Below are positions 1-5,570 of a stretch of DNA of 5,852 bases, one piece after another. Position 1 is the first letter of the stretch. Each line of letters begins with the position of its first letter. Source of the stretch: an uncultured Lachnospiraceae bacterium (lineage in GTDB: Bacteria > Bacillota > Clostridia > Lachnospirales > Lachnospiraceae); the NCBI GenBank assembly GCA_937915975.1, contig CALGGL010000072.1:1-5852 (forward strand), in the 5' to 3' direction. The notes under the pieces are model-generated. The model made no database searches. It was not told the DNA's origin and saw only the letters and a list, made by a program, of their open reading frames with translations. Position numbers and translations under genes: made by a program.

Positions 1-162
1 GACTCTTATTCAACACAACAGAATACGAATGGGCATTGGAATGCCTATCATAATGGTTCATATTGGAGTGGTACAACTTCATATAACGGTTCATCAGCAG
101 AGCAGACTAATGAAGTCAACGCAAGTAATATGAAAATTTGGAAGGTGGTAGAAGATGTATGA
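1..162 (+). CDS. C-terminal end of a phage tail-fibre-like protein (partial, 5' end outside window)
   Basis: Frame 1 is open from the left edge for 53 codons to a TGA at 160-162, so only the C-terminus is seen. It is rich in Asn, Ser, Thr, Gly and Tyr, with repeated aromatic-glycine elements (NGHWNAYHNGSYWSG, TSYNGSS), and ends in NASNMKIWKVVEDV. Low-complexity aromatic/Gly/Asn tails like this are typical of phage tail fibre or other tail-tip proteins, often followed by a small overlapping gene as here. I recognise the style but no specific family. The stop overlaps the ATG of the next ORF by 8 nt, a phage-like tight packing. It could also be a bacterial surface protein. Confidence is high that this is coding and moderate to low for the phage assignment. 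Confidence 0.5.
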   Translation, partial: DSYSTQQNTNGHWNAYHNGSYWSGTTSYNGSSAEQTNEVNASNMKIWKVVEDV

Positions 163-352
163 AATAATCAAAATTAAAGACGGAGTTATTGAAAGTCATT
201 CAATTGTAAATAGAAATCTAAGAGAAAATGAAATTATCGTAAATAATTGGAGCGGAACTATTGGAGAGCCTTTAACATTCTATGATGAAAACTATAAACG
301 CTATACAGATATAGAATTGATTAACAAGGGTTTAAAGGAAATTCCAAAAGGA
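1..352 (+). mobile_element. Probable prophage fragment (tail-region end)
   Basis: Two overlapping AT-rich ORFs of tail-fibre style occupy this stretch. A hand count gives about 32% G+C over 1-360 against about 39% over 361-540. The stretch ends where mutS2 coding sequence begins. No integrase, terminase, holin or endolysin is visible, so the assignment rests on protein style, gene packing, composition and the abrupt loss of the mutS2 5' end. The right boundary is approximate (346-361). It could be a prophage end, a decayed remnant, or unrelated DNA joined during assembly. Confidence 0.4.
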
Positions 353-475
353 ATGAAGAGGGTGAAGAAAGCGGCGTTTTATATGATTCACTTACCGAAA
401 GGTTTAATCAACTGGTCCCGCTTCCGTATATTTCTTCGGAAATCAGAAGGTGTATCCTTGGTGTGGATGAGATAG
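155..475 (+). CDS. Small phage-tail-associated protein, C-terminus replaced by out-of-frame mutS2 sequence
   Basis: The ATG at 155 is preceded by a strong ribosome binding site (GGAAGGTGG, 140-148, 6 nt spacer) and overlaps the upstream stop. Residues 1 to about 67 look like a genuine small phage protein: an N-terminal strand-rich part (MYEIIKIKDGVIESHSI) and then DIELINKGLKEIPKGMK. That last pattern, 'x-LI-x-x-GL-x-x-x-P-x-GMK', is one I associate with small proteins encoded next to phage tail fibres, which normally continue into further repeats. From about residue 68 (RVKKAAFYMIHL onward) the DNA is mutS2 read in the wrong frame, so the basic C-terminus up to the TAG at 473-475 is an accident of the junction and not a native domain. 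The 106-residue product is therefore chimeric and probably non-functional at its end. The phage assignment is inference; the frame relation to mutS2 is seen directly. Confidence 0.55.
   Translation: MYEIIKIKDGVIESHSIVNRNLRENEIIVNNWSGTIGEPLTFYDENYKRYTDIELINKGLKEIPKGMKRVKKAAFYMIHLPKGLINWSRFRIFLRKSEGVSLVWMR
346..361. other. Junction between phage-like DNA and the interior of mutS2
   Basis: Left of about 352 the DNA codes for the small phage-like ORF in the frame of position 155. Right of about 361 it codes for MutS2 in the frame of position 361. The MutS2 frame is closed upstream by a TAA at 322-324. Between these limits the short purine-rich sequence AGGAATGAAGAGGGTGAAGA fits both proteins (KGMKRV in one frame, RNEEGEE in the other), so the exact breakpoint cannot be placed and may lie in a stretch shared by both partners. 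No inverted terminal repeat or convincing attachment-site core can be assigned from one side alone. Confidence 0.7.
361..462 (+). pseudogene. mutS2: mutS2 coding remnant upstream of the only usable start codon
   Basis: Read in the mutS2 frame, this stretch gives GEESGVLYDSLTERFNQL, then VPLPYISSEIRRCILG, running without a stop into DEIADDASSKLKSIRR at 466 onward. It matches the expected MutS2 segment in which a 'DSL..F..L.PL...EI.RCIL' stretch precedes 'DEIADDAS', so it is native mutS2 sequence. It contains no ATG, GTG or TTG in frame, and the frame is closed at 322-324. It therefore cannot be translated as MutS2 from a start inside this window, although the overlapping chimeric ORF covers it in another frame. 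Confidence 0.75.
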
Positions 476-2415
476 CTGATGATGCATCATCGAAGTTAAA
501 GTCCATAAGAAGGAAAATTAAGCTTACCAATGATAAGCTTCATGAACAGCTTCTTAAGATAGTAAAAAATGATGCTTCAAAGGATAAGCTTCAGGACAGC
601 ATAATCACTATGAGAAACGGACGTTATTGTATACCTGTTAAGCAGGAGTACCGTTCACAGTTTCCGGGTATGATACATGACCGTTCGCAGTCAGGCTCTA
701 CACTTTTTATCGAGCCTATGGCAGTGGTTAATCTTAATAACGAGATAAAAGAGCTTGCCAACGAGGAATTAATAGAGATAGAGGAAATACTTGAGGGCTT
801 AAGTAATATGGCGGCAGAGGCAGTCGAGGATATTAGGTTTGACCTTGATACCCTGGTTGACCTTGATTTTATATTTGCCAAGGCAAAGTTTGCCCGCTCA
901 TATAACGGAAGTCAGCCTGTATTTAATGAAGAGGGAATTATAGATATTAAACAGGGAAGACATCCGCTTTTGGAAAAGCACAGTGTTGTGCCTGTGGATA
1001 TAAGACTGGGAGAGGATTATAATCTTCTTATAGTAACGGGACCGAATACGGGTGGTAAAACGGTTTCGCTTAAAACGCTGGGACTTTTTACGCTTATGGG
1101 ACAGTCGGGATTGCATATACCTGCTATGGAGGGATCAAGACTGTCGGTTTTTGATGATGTATTTGCCGATATAGGTGACGAGCAGAGTATAGAACAGAGT
1201 TTGTCGACATTTTCTTCGCATATGAGCAATATTGTTTATATAGTCGCTCACGCAAAGGAAAACACGCTATGCCTTTTTGATGAGTTGGGAGGAGGAACGG
1301 ACCCTGTAGAGGGTGCTGCACTTGCCATTGCCATACTTAATCATCTTAAGGAAATGGGAGCAAGATGTATGGCAACAACCCATTACAGTGAGCTTAAGAC
1401 CTACGCTCTTTCGACAAACGGTGTGGAAAATGCTTCGTGTGAATTCGACGTAAAAACTCTTCAGCCAACATATAAGCTTATGATTGGCATACCCGGTAAA
1501 TCCAACGCATTTGCCATATCAAAGAAGCTGGGGCTTCCCGATTATATAATTGATGCAGCTAAGACAAATGTTGACTCTGACAGTATAGATATGGAAAGTC
1601 TTATAGCTGACCTTGAAAAGAGTAAAAATGCCATAGAAGAAGACGAAAGGGCAATTGAGAAATATAAGAAGGAAGTCGAAGAACTTAAACAAAGTCTTGA
1701 GGAAAAAGAAAAAAATCTTAATGAGAAAAAGGCTGAAATTCTTGCGAAGGCAAGAGAAGAGGCATCGGATATAATAGAAGAAGCCAAGGAGCTTGCGGAT
1801 AAGACAATACGTGATTATAACAAATGGCGTAACAATCCGGGAAAAGCGGATATGAAGCTTATGGAGGAAAAAAGAGGTAAGCTTCGTGATAAGCTTAAGA
1901 GCTATGATGGCGGTAAAAAGGAAAGACCGACAAGAACATCGCATCATAAGTCAAAGGATTTTCATATAGGTGATACGGTAGAGGTAATAAGCATGGATGC
2001 AAGAGGAACCATAACCTCACTTCCGGATGCAAACGGGGTTGCCGGTGTTAAGATGGGTATTCTTAATTCAAGGCTGCCTATAAGTGATCTCATAATTATT
2101 CCGGATGCCGAACCGAAAAACGAATATGCCAAGCGTGCCAAGGGAGGCAGTCCCGTTGCGGGAAAAGCGATGTTTATATCTCCTGAGATAAATGTTATGG
2201 GAAAAACTGTGGATGAAGCGGTTTCGGAAATAGACAAGTATCTTGATGATGCGGCACTTTCTCATCTTGAGAAGGTTACAATTATTCACGGTAAAGGAAC
2301 CGGAGCTTTAAGAAACGGTATTCATCAGTTTCTAAAAAAGCACCCGCTTGTAAAATCCTTCAGATCGGGAGAATACGGAGAAGGAGAATACGGAGTAACC
2401 ATAGTTGAGTTATAA
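463..2415 (+). CDS. mutS2: Endonuclease MutS2, N-terminally truncated
   Basis: MutS2 is a dimeric ABC-type ATPase with a C-terminal Smr domain. It is linked to suppression of homologous recombination and, in Bacillus, reported to split collided ribosomes. Numbering from the GTG at 463, visible parts are: core/lever region 1-180; Walker A GPNTGGKT (193-200); signature-like LSTFSSHM (247-254); Walker B LCLFDE with D273-E274, followed by LGGGTDP; switch region ATTHYSE with H307; Lys/Glu-rich coiled coil about 378-455; KOW-like domain about 500-548; Smr domain 576-650 with HGKGTG at 609-614. The family is about 780-800 residues. Here 650 are translatable, or about 684 counting the upstream remnant, so the first 100-115 residues are missing. 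GTG 463 is the first possible start, and AGAAGG at 445-450 could serve as a weak, fortuitous ribosome binding site. The natural start was lost at the junction. The ATPase, KOW and Smr parts are intact, with no frameshift. The Smr 'LDLR' motif reads INVM (576-579). Function of the truncated form is doubtful. Confidence 0.93.
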   Translation: MDEIADDASSKLKSIRRKIKLTNDKLHEQLLKIVKNDASKDKLQDSIITMRNGRYCIPVKQEYRSQFPGMIHDRSQSGSTLFIEPMAVVNLNNEIKELANEELIEIEEILEGLSNMAAEAVEDIRFDLDTLVDLDFIFAKAKFARSYNGSQPVFNEEGIIDIKQGRHPLLEKHSVVPVDIRLGEDYNLLIVTGPNTGGKTVSLKTLGLFTLMGQSGLHIPAMEGSRLSVFDDVFADIGDEQSIEQSLSTFSSHMSNIVYIVAHAKENTLCLFDELGGGTDPVEGAALAIAILNHLKEMGARCMATTHYSELKTYALSTNGVENASCEFDVKTLQPTYKLMIGIPGKSNAFAISKKLGLPDYIIDAAKTNVDSDSIDMESLIADLEKSKNAIEEDERAIEKYKKEVEELKQSLEEKEKNLNEKKAEILAKAREEASDIIEEAKELADKTIRDYNKWRNNPGKADMKLMEEKRGKLRDKLKSYDGGKKERPTRTSHHKSKDFHIGDTVEVISMDARGTITSLPDANGVAGVKMGILNSRLPISDLIIIPDAEPKNEYAKRAKGGSPVAGKAMFISPEINVMGKTVDEAVSEIDKYLDDAALSHLEKVTIIHGKGTGALRNGIHQFLKKHPLVKSFRSGEYGEGEYGVTIVEL

Positions 2416-2426
2416 ATATATCAGGG

Positions 2427-2432
2427 AAAGGA
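2427..2432 (+). promoter_or_regulatory. Ribosome binding site of the response regulator gene
   Basis: AAAGGA lies 6 nt before the ATG at 2439, inside the 23-nt gap after mutS2. No promoter or terminator is visible in this gap, which supports co-transcription with mutS2. Confidence 0.7.
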
Positions 2433-2438
2433 ATACAT

Positions 2439-3149
2439 ATGGATAAACAAAAAATATTGATAGTTGATGACGATGAAAATATCGCAGAGCTTATATCGTT
2501 ATATCTTGCAAAGGAATTCTTTGAGACGGAGATTGCGTATAACGGACGGGATGCACTGGAGCTTGTAAAAACATTTAATCCGAACCTGGTACTTCTTGAT
2601 ATAATGCTTCCTGATATTGACGGATATGAGGTTTGTACTGAGATCAGAAAGACCTTGCAGATTCCGATAATTATGCTTTCCGCCAAGGGCGAGGTTTTTG
2701 ATAAGGTTCTTGGACTTAAGCTGGGTGCGGATGATTATATGATTAAACCTTTTGACTCCAATGAGCTTGTGGCAAGAGTCAAGGCTGTATTAAGAAGATC
2801 AAGCTATGCACCTGACAGAAATAATCTTGCTGCAGAGACGGATCATAAGGGTGATTTTGTGGAGTACGACGGATTACTTGTTAATATAACAAACTATACC
2901 GTTATATTTGACGGAGTACAGGTGGAAATGCCTCCAAAGGAGCTTGAGCTTTTGTATTTCCTTGCAAGACATCCGAATCAGGTTTTTACAAGAGACCAGC
3001 TTTTGGATAAGCTATGGGGATATGATTTTGTAGGTGATTCAAGAACTGTAGATGTTCATATAAAAAGACTTAGAGAAAAGATACATGACGGAAGCAACTG
3101 GTCAATTACCACAGTATGGGGCAAGGGTTATAAATTTGAGGTGAGATAA
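2439..3149 (+). CDS. OmpR/PhoB-family response regulator
   Basis: This is a cytoplasmic transcription factor expected to be phosphorylated by the kinase encoded next to it. The receiver domain (about 4-118) has the acidic cluster D10-D11-D12, phospho-acceptor D54 in LVLLDIMLPD, switch residue S81, aromatic Y100 and conserved K103 in the MIKPF motif. A linker (about 119-140) leads to a winged-helix DNA-binding domain (about 142-235) with the hallmark segments PPKELELLYFLA, VFTRDQLLDKLWGYD, SRTVDVHIKRLREKI and a C-terminal TVWGKGYKFEV hairpin. Its 236 residues are normal for the family, and all phosphorylation residues are present. The gene lies 23 nt after mutS2 and 3 nt before the kinase gene. 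Target genes and signal cannot be deduced, and it is too general a type to give a symbol such as phoP or phoB. Confidence 0.96.
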   Translation: MDKQKILIVDDDENIAELISLYLAKEFFETEIAYNGRDALELVKTFNPNLVLLDIMLPDIDGYEVCTEIRKTLQIPIIMLSAKGEVFDKVLGLKLGADDYMIKPFDSNELVARVKAVLRRSSYAPDRNNLAAETDHKGDFVEYDGLLVNITNYTVIFDGVQVEMPPKELELLYFLARHPNQVFTRDQLLDKLWGYDFVGDSRTVDVHIKRLREKIHDGSNWSITTVWGKGYKFEVR

Positions 3150-3155
3150 TAGTTG
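3138..3155 (+). promoter_or_regulatory. Ribosome binding site and TTG start of the kinase gene, inside the regulator's 3' end
   Basis: GAGGTGAG (3138-3145) is a strong ribosome binding site lying within the last codons of the response regulator and spaced 7 nt from the TTG at 3153. It decides the kinase start: a TTG-initiated protein begins MKRSLFDKIF, directly before the first membrane segment, and there is no better start nearby. The regulator stop (3147-3149) sits between the two elements, so translation is probably coupled. The TTG codon probably keeps kinase output below that of the regulator. Confidence 0.75.
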
Positions 3156-4592
3156 AAGCGTTCATTATTTGACAAAATCTTTTTAGGTTTTTTGTTCCTG
3201 TCAATAGCATTATTTATTTCGGTTGTTGTATATTCAACATATACAACAAGAAGAATAATGGTTAAGGAAAGGTCGGAGGTTTTGACCAATGAGGCACTTC
3301 TTATAGCCGATCAGACGGTTTCCGATTATATGCAGGGTAATATTACACACAGACAGCTTATAAAAAACCTTGAGTATTACAGTGAAACTCTTGCGGCGAG
3401 TATATGGATTGCCGATGACAAGGGAATTATTATTGCGTCATCGAGAGCTTCGACTCATCCTTCGGCTCCCAAAAATATTTTTTTCCTGAATCAGGATTTT
3501 GATATGATGACGGCACAGACCTTTTCGGGAGATTTTTACGGGCATTTTAATACGGATGTAGTTACTGTTGCAATTCCAATCAGGATAAATAATATTTCCG
3601 ACGGTATGCTTTTTATGCATTCCACTGAGGAGGAATTGAGGGATCTTCAGGGAAATATTATTCAAGCAATTTATATTCCGTTTCTTGTAATGCTTGTTAT
3701 TTCTTTTGCTGCACTCGGTCTTATATCGGGAAGAATTATGCGTCCTATTAAGAAGATCAATGCTGCGGCAGTCGAATATTCAACGGGTAATTTTGATGTT
3801 AAGCTGGATATTAAATCAGGGGATGAGATAGGGCAATTGGCGGCATCGCTTGAATATATGGCTTCCGAGCTCTCAAAGCTTGAGGAATACAGAAAGGACT
3901 TCATATCAAATATTTCACATGACTTCCGTTCGCCGCTTACTTCCATAAAGGGCTATGTTGAAGCGATTCAGGACGGAACCATACCTGTGGAAAAGCAGGA
4001 CAGATATCTTAATATTATTGTTAATGAAACCAACAGACTGTCGAAGCTTACGACAGGGCTGCTGGAGCTCAATAAATTCGACTCATACGGTATATGGCTC
4101 GTGGCAAAGGATTTTGATGTACTTGATCTGGTAAGAATGGCTATGAATTCCTATGAGGGTAAATGTATAGAAAGAGGAATAAAAATCTGGCTTAACAATC
4201 ATTGCGAGCATACTATGGTTCATGCCGATAAGACAAAGATTCAACAGGTTATATATAATCTTCTTGATAATGCAATTAAATTTACTCCGGAGGGAAAAAG
4301 TATTTATATTACCCTAACCGAAAAAAATGAAAAATTATTTATATCAATTAAGGATGAAGGCTGCGGAATTTCAAAGGAAGACCTTCAGAAAATATGGGTT
4401 CGATTCTATAAGGTCGATTCCTCCCGAGGAAAGGATAAACAGGGTACGGGACTCGGTCTTTCAATAACAAAAGAGATAATAAAGGCGCATAATGAAAATA
4501 TTAATGTTGTCAGTACAGAGGGCGTCGGTACGGAATTTACTTTTTCACTTGCAAAATCGGTGATTGAAAAGGAAACCGGAAGTGAAGATTAA
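3153..4592 (+). CDS. Membrane sensor histidine kinase (HAMP, HisKA, HATPase)
   Basis: This is the partner kinase of the preceding regulator. Order of parts: short basic N-terminus and TM1 (about 9-28); extracytoplasmic sensor region (about 29-170) with a Cache/PAS-like strand pattern around ASIWIADDKGIIIASS; TM2 (about 173-193); HAMP (about 194-247, RIMRPIKKI); dimerisation/phosphotransfer helix with H256 in SNISHDFRSPLTSIKGY; ATP-binding domain with N-box NLLDNAIKF (N369, N373), G1 box DEGCGI (D401), F-box region WVRFYKVD and G2 box GTGLGLS (431-437). All catalytic boxes are intact, so it should be active. Length 479 is usual for this architecture. The sensor region has no recognisable ligand motif, so the signal is unknown. 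It starts 3 nt after the regulator and ends 21 nt before yhaM, which places it in the same operon. The layout resembles PhoR- or VicK-like kinases, but I do not assign a symbol. Confidence 0.95.
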   Translation: MKRSLFDKIFLGFLFLSIALFISVVVYSTYTTRRIMVKERSEVLTNEALLIADQTVSDYMQGNITHRQLIKNLEYYSETLAASIWIADDKGIIIASSRASTHPSAPKNIFFLNQDFDMMTAQTFSGDFYGHFNTDVVTVAIPIRINNISDGMLFMHSTEEELRDLQGNIIQAIYIPFLVMLVISFAALGLISGRIMRPIKKINAAAVEYSTGNFDVKLDIKSGDEIGQLAASLEYMASELSKLEEYRKDFISNISHDFRSPLTSIKGYVEAIQDGTIPVEKQDRYLNIIVNETNRLSKLTTGLLELNKFDSYGIWLVAKDFDVLDLVRMAMNSYEGKCIERGIKIWLNNHCEHTMVHADKTKIQQVIYNLLDNAIKFTPEGKSIYITLTEKNEKLFISIKDEGCGISKEDLQKIWVRFYKVDSSRGKDKQGTGLGLSITKEIIKAHNENINVVSTEGVGTEFTFSLAKSVIEKETGSED

Positions 4593-4601
4593 TTATAGCA
4601 G

Positions 4602-4608
4602 AAAGGAA
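4602..4608 (+). promoter_or_regulatory. Ribosome binding site of yhaM
   Basis: AAAGGAA lies 5 nt before the ATG at 4614, in a 21-nt gap with no visible terminator or promoter. This fits read-through from the kinase gene. Confidence 0.7.
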
Positions 4609-4613
4609 ACGTT

Positions 4614-5558
4614 ATGTATTTTATTGATGAATTAAGAGAAGGCGAAAATATCTCCGAGGTATATCTTTGCAAAAATAAAACCACGGCTACAACCAAGGCA
4701 GGAAAAACATATTATTCACTGATTCTTCAGGATAAATCAGGAGTAATTGATGCAAAGGTTTGGGAGCTTAATAATGCAATTGAGCATTTTGAAGTTATGG
4801 ATTATATCAGAGTTGATGCTCAGGTATCTTCATTTAATAATTCACTTCAGCTTAATGTTAAGAGAATAAGAAAAGCAGATGAGGGTGAATATGATCCGAC
4901 AGATTATCTGCCTTGCTCTGGGAAGGATATTGAGTCTATGTATAAGGAGCTTCTTGGAATAGTGGATACCGTTAAGGAAGAGCACTTAAACAGGCTTCTT
5001 AAGATTTTCTTTGTCGAGGATGAGGATTTTATCAAGCGCTTTAAAATTCATTCGGCGGCAAAGTCCATTCATCATGGATTTATCGGAGGACTGCTTGAAC
5101 ATTCCGTTTCCGTTGCAAGGCTTTGCATATATATAGCAGACAATTATCCGGTTATAAAAAGAGATTTACTTATTACTGCGGCACTTCTCCACGATATAGG
5201 CAAGGTCAATGAGCTTTCGGGTTTTCCTGAAAATGACTACACCGATGAGGGACAGTTGGTTGGACACATAGTTATGGGAGCTATGATGGTGGAGGAAAAG
5301 ATCAAGACTATTGAAGGCTTTCCGGTTGTTCTCGGCAATGAGCTTAAGCATTGTATCCTTGCTCATCACGGAGAGCTTGAATTCGGTTCGCCGAAAAAGC
5401 CTTCACTTATAGAAGCACTTGCCCTCGCTCATGCCGACAATCTTGATGCAAAGCTTGAAACCTTTACAGAGCTTATCAATTCCAATAACGGTAAAAAGGA
5501 ATGGATGGGCTACAATAAAATGTTTGATGCAAACGTACGCATAACCGATGAATTGTAA
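4614..5558 (+). CDS. yhaM: 3'-5' exoribonuclease YhaM (OB-fold plus HD domain)
   Basis: YhaM-type enzymes are cytoplasmic, metal-dependent 3'-5' exonucleases that trim RNA (and can act on single-stranded DNA). Residues about 15-90 form an OB-fold of the tRNA-anticodon-binding type, including YYSLILQDKSGVIDAKVWE and IRVDAQVSSFNNSLQLNV. Residues about 150-285 form an HD domain with the expected metal ligands in order: H163 (GGLLEHSVSVARL), the H193-D194 doublet (AALLHDIGKVNEL), H218 (GHIVMGAMM), H251-H252 (LAHHGELEFGSP) and D275 (AHADNLDAKLE). The 314 residues equal the length I recall for Bacillus YhaM, and the fold order is the same. The start is supported by the ribosome binding site at 4602-4608. 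It is the last gene of the apparent operon and ends 8 nt from a convergent gene. Nothing is missing, and the family assignment is firm. Confidence 0.94.
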   Translation: MYFIDELREGENISEVYLCKNKTTATTKAGKTYYSLILQDKSGVIDAKVWELNNAIEHFEVMDYIRVDAQVSSFNNSLQLNVKRIRKADEGEYDPTDYLPCSGKDIESMYKELLGIVDTVKEEHLNRLLKIFFVEDEDFIKRFKIHSAAKSIHHGFIGGLLEHSVSVARLCIYIADNYPVIKRDLLITAALLHDIGKVNELSGFPENDYTDEGQLVGHIVMGAMMVEEKIKTIEGFPVVLGNELKHCILAHHGELEFGSPKKPSLIEALALAHADNLDAKLETFTELINSNNGKKEWMGYNKMFDANVRITDEL

Positions 5559-5570
5559 GAAATCGGTTAT
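5541..5570. terminator. Inverted repeat spanning both convergent stop codons, possible bidirectional terminator
   Basis: ATAACCGAT (5541-5549) and ATCGGTTAT (5562-5570) are perfect reverse complements separated by a 12-nt loop. The left arm is in the last codons of yhaM, whose TAA lies in the loop, and the right arm contains the stop codon (5567-5569) of the opposite-strand gene. The position between convergent genes fits a shared transcription terminator. The stem has only four G-C pairs and is not followed by a clear T-run on either strand, so intrinsic termination may be weak. It could instead protect mRNA 3' ends. Confidence 0.5.

Noticed and set aside
624..1321. Several overlapping minus-strand ORFs of 65-85 codons within mutS2
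   Set aside because: They lie opposite well-conserved MutS2 core and Walker A sequence. Their products are Ser/Ile/Arg-rich complements with no family resemblance.
500..1900. Many AAGCTT/AAGCTTA hexamers in mutS2
   Set aside because: They are Lys-Leu or similar codon pairs using preferred AAG and CTT codons. Spacing is irregular and no array or regulatory pattern is present.
1519..1947. A 142-codon minus-strand ORF opposite the mutS2 coiled coil
   Set aside because: Its Phe/Leu-rich product is the complement of Lys/Glu codons of a strongly supported coiled coil. It is a shadow without a ribosome binding site or recognisable domain.
2371..2397. Short tandem repeat GGAGAATACGGA near the end of mutS2
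   Set aside because: It encodes GEYGEGEYG, a conserved glycine-rich turn of the Smr domain end in this family, so it is explained by the protein.
1962..2686. Minus-strand ORFs across the end of mutS2 and the start of the response regulator
   Set aside because: They overlap conserved KOW, Smr and receiver-domain codons and cross a gene boundary. No independent coding signal was seen.
3438..3946. Minus-strand ORFs opposite the kinase
   Set aside because: The kinase frame here is continuous through TM2, HAMP and the H-box. The opposite-strand products are complements of those codons.
5166..5369. Minus-strand 67-codon ORF opposite the YhaM HD domain
   Set aside because: It is the complement of codons for the metal-binding HD residues of YhaM, with no domain of its own.
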